This document shows, in pieces, positions 62,331-64,000 of a stretch of DNA of 64,000 nt. The notes under the pieces are model-generated. The model saw nothing but the letters and a program-made list of their open reading frames with translations. It searched no databases and was not told the DNA's origin. A program made the position numbers and the translations under genes. Within the stretch, counting starts at the first letter, position 1. The number at the start of each line of letters is the position of its first letter. This DNA comes from JANJUO01 sp942492935 (GTDB taxonomy: Bacteria > Bacteroidota > Ignavibacteria > Kapaibacteriales > UBA2268), in contig OW818654.1 of NCBI GenBank assembly GCA_942492935.1, positions 4,216,001 through 4,280,000 of the forward strand, given 5' to 3'.

Positions 62331-62446
62331 ATTAAGATTATAAAAGTTAACAATTGCAATATTTTTATTTTTTTTGAATTCATGTGAAACGAAAAGTACT
62401 TTCATGTGTCATTATATATGTGGGAATTGCAATTTTGGAAAAAGTT

Positions 62447-63640
62447 ATGAAGAAATTAGTTTTTTACGGTCTGCTACTTTTTTGTGGCAGTTGTGTATTA
62501 TTGTTTTCGCAGGAGAACAATAAAGATGAAGTACTATTTAACAGTAGTTTTGTCGAACTGTGGTCAAAACCTACCGAACTCTCCGGTACAATAGATTTTA
62601 TTTTTTCTCCAGATAACAAGTATCTCTTCAGAAGTAGATCGAGCTTCTCCTCTACTAAAGATACAAACATCATTTGTAAATATGATGCTCAAACTGGTGA
62701 ATTGTTAAAAATATATTCGCATTTTTTTGGAGAGGAAGAAGTTAATTTTCAGGTATCCAAGAAATATAATTATTTGATAACTTATGGAAATGGTTTGAAA
62801 ATAATGGATATTGATTCAGACTCTATTTTATATGAATTTAAAGGCATTAATGATAGGGATTGGATCGGAGCAGTTATGTTGACAGAAAATGACTCTTTGA
62901 TGTTTTTTAATAGAGCGATGCATGCTGGATGGGCAAAGGACTATATCGTTGATTCAATTTACTGTATGAGACTATCTGATTTTAAAATAATTAAGAAAAT
63001 AGGGGAGAAAAGGGATAAACAGTACTTACAACCGGAGTATTCATTTGACATTTTAGGGTTTTCCGCAGACTTGAAATATTTATTTATATTTTCAAGGGAT
63101 TATATGCAGGAAACAACAATAAAAATACTTAAATATGATGCTGAAAAAGAATCGATTATTGATACTTTAAAAACACAATTTGGGAATAATGTATTTTCAA
63201 AAAATGGGAAACTTTTTATTTCTCAACCTGATAACACACTTTTTTGGATAGATTGCAATAGTAAAGAAAAGATGGTTAAAAATTATATTACCGACAGCAA
63301 TTGGAAATTACAATATCCTTATAACACTATAAGATTTGATGGAGAGGAGAAGTATTTGTTTGTAGCTACCAACAAAGGAACAGAAAGAATTTATTCGATA
63401 GAAACAATGGAATTATTATTAGAAAAACCGAAAATTTATTTCGCAAGCAATTTTAACGTCAAGGAAATGAGTAGTGATAACAGTATGTTAGTTGATGCAA
63501 TTAAAGATCCAAGGTTTATCATATATTCAATGGATCCAGATAGTATCTTATCATCATTACAAACAACAAATATTCAAACAAAAATAAATATTCAAAATGA
63601 CAATTTAATAATACCTAAAAATCTAAAGTACGATAAATAA
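62447..63640 (+). CDS. Exported propeller-like protein, possibly lacking its T9SS tail
   Basis: The ATG at 62447 opens a signal peptide (KKLVFYGLLLFCGSCVLLFSQ); a longer frame from 62384 adds 21 residues without support. The mature protein has WD40/YVTN-like repeats (FIFSPDNKYLF, FSADLKYLFIFSRD, IRFDGEEKYLFVATNKGTER). A Cys in the signal could be a lipobox (FCGSC), but the fit is poor. Related proteins in this phylum usually end in a T9SS domain. Here the protein stops at NLIIPKNLKYDK, as if a sorting domain had just begun. A transposase tail lies about 200 bases downstream. The function is unknown. Confidence 0.65.
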   Translation: MKKLVFYGLLLFCGSCVLLFSQENNKDEVLFNSSFVELWSKPTELSGTIDFIFSPDNKYLFRSRSSFSSTKDTNIICKYDAQTGELLKIYSHFFGEEEVNFQVSKKYNYLITYGNGLKIMDIDSDSILYEFKGINDRDWIGAVMLTENDSLMFFNRAMHAGWAKDYIVDSIYCMRLSDFKIIKKIGEKRDKQYLQPEYSFDILGFSADLKYLFIFSRDYMQETTIKILKYDAEKESIIDTLKTQFGNNVFSKNGKLFISQPDNTLFWIDCNSKEKMVKNYITDSNWKLQYPYNTIRFDGEEKYLFVATNKGTERIYSIETMELLLEKPKIYFASNFNVKEMSSDNSMLVDAIKDPRFIIYSMDPDSILSSLQTTNIQTKINIQNDNLIIPKNLKYDK

Positions 63641-63835
63641 ATTTAGAATACAGCATTTTATGCTAATCAAAATTGGAATTTTTTAGTATTGGGGTGAAAT
63701 TTCAAGTTTTGCTGGAGATTTTACTGTTGAAATTTCATGATTTCTAATATTTAAGCACGTTTAGTTCATAGATTTCTCTTTCGGATTTTTCCTACAACAA
63801 AATATGCATCTGATTTTTGTTTGTAATTTGTTTTT

Positions 63836-64000
63836 TTATGCAAAAACCAAATTATCAACCGCTTTTTCAATTTTCAACCACCTGTCTTTATAATGATATG
63901 CTTCGTACATTTTTAACCAAAGGTTTCGTCCATTAATTACAATCTTGCCAGCCACCTGCACAAACCATGCACGAAAAGTGTTTGGCTCTTCACGCCAAGA
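63836..64000 (-). mobile_element. 3' end of a transposase gene (IS1380-like), cut by the window edge
   Basis: The last 54 codons of a minus-strand reading frame run from the window edge to a TAA at 63836: FRAWFVQVAGKIVINGRNLW, then LKMYEAYHYKDRWLKI, and DNLVFA. The pattern (VAGKIV..GRNLWLKM...Y.Y...W..I) is like the C-terminal end of IS1380-family DDE transposases. The rest of the gene lies outside the window, and no terminal inverted repeat could be confirmed. Confidence 0.55.

Overview
The window is AT-rich DNA from a bacterium of the FCB group, most likely the Bacteroidota/Chlorobiota side (Ignavibacteria- or Kapabacteria-like). This rests on several type IX secretion (T9SS) C-terminal sorting domains, Bacteroidota-style promoters (TAnnTTTG), a CarR/CrtYcd-type lycopene cyclase next to CrtZ, SPOR and TonB C-terminal envelope proteins, and a gene for 6S RNA beside zapA. 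No rRNA, tRNA or CRISPR array was seen. Species cannot be named from the sequence alone.

Layout. 1-4.1 kb: two surface-protein genes (VWA plus sulfatase-modifying-factor domain; lectin-like T9SS protein). 4.2-14.4 kb: a compact minus-strand defence island headed by a tyrosine recombinase. It holds a C5-cytosine methyltransferase, a 110-aa unknown, an HNH nuclease, a Z1-domain SF2 ATPase, a DUF4420 PD-(D/E)XK nuclease and an AIPR protein. This resembles the MORC/Z1/AIPR restriction-like operons but has no MORC ATPase. 14.6-15.5 kb: repeats and a decayed AAA/DUF4143 gene. 15.6-19.6 kb: a CheB-CheR-PAS fusion and a hybrid histidine kinase. 20.5-22.0 kb: YifB/ComM. 22.7-24.7 kb: a second restriction-modification pair. 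24.8-27.3 kb: topA. 27.6-30.2 kb: an ECF sigma factor overlapping a membrane protein that ends in a T9SS sorting domain. 30.3-32.0 kb: another T9SS protein. 32.4-33.5 kb: lycopene cyclase and a frameshifted crtZ.

34-36.4 kb: RNase Y, 6S RNA and ZapA. 36.7-39.0 kb: a solitary DNA methyltransferase with a nuclease-like tail. 39.2-42.5 kb: gatE-gatD, the archaeal-type Glu-tRNA(Gln) amidotransferase, as a translationally coupled pair; this is the most surprising content of the window. 42.7-45.1 kb: a small protein with a flagellin-like tail, a lipoprotein and a eukaryotic-type citrate synthase. 45.7-56.2 kb: a seven-gene plus-strand envelope cluster (YbbR, PASTA, a 1041-aa TPR protein, an outer-membrane barrel, SPOR, TonB C-terminal, HflX). 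56.8-62 kb: a hybrid kinase with a degenerate receiver, then M3 peptidase and hutI. 62.4-64 kb: a propeller-like secreted protein and the tail of a transposase.

Intergenic gaps carry at least three families of short palindromic or terminal-inverted-repeat elements (MITE/REP-like), up to about 230 bp each. They account for most non-coding stretches that are not plain AT-rich spacer.
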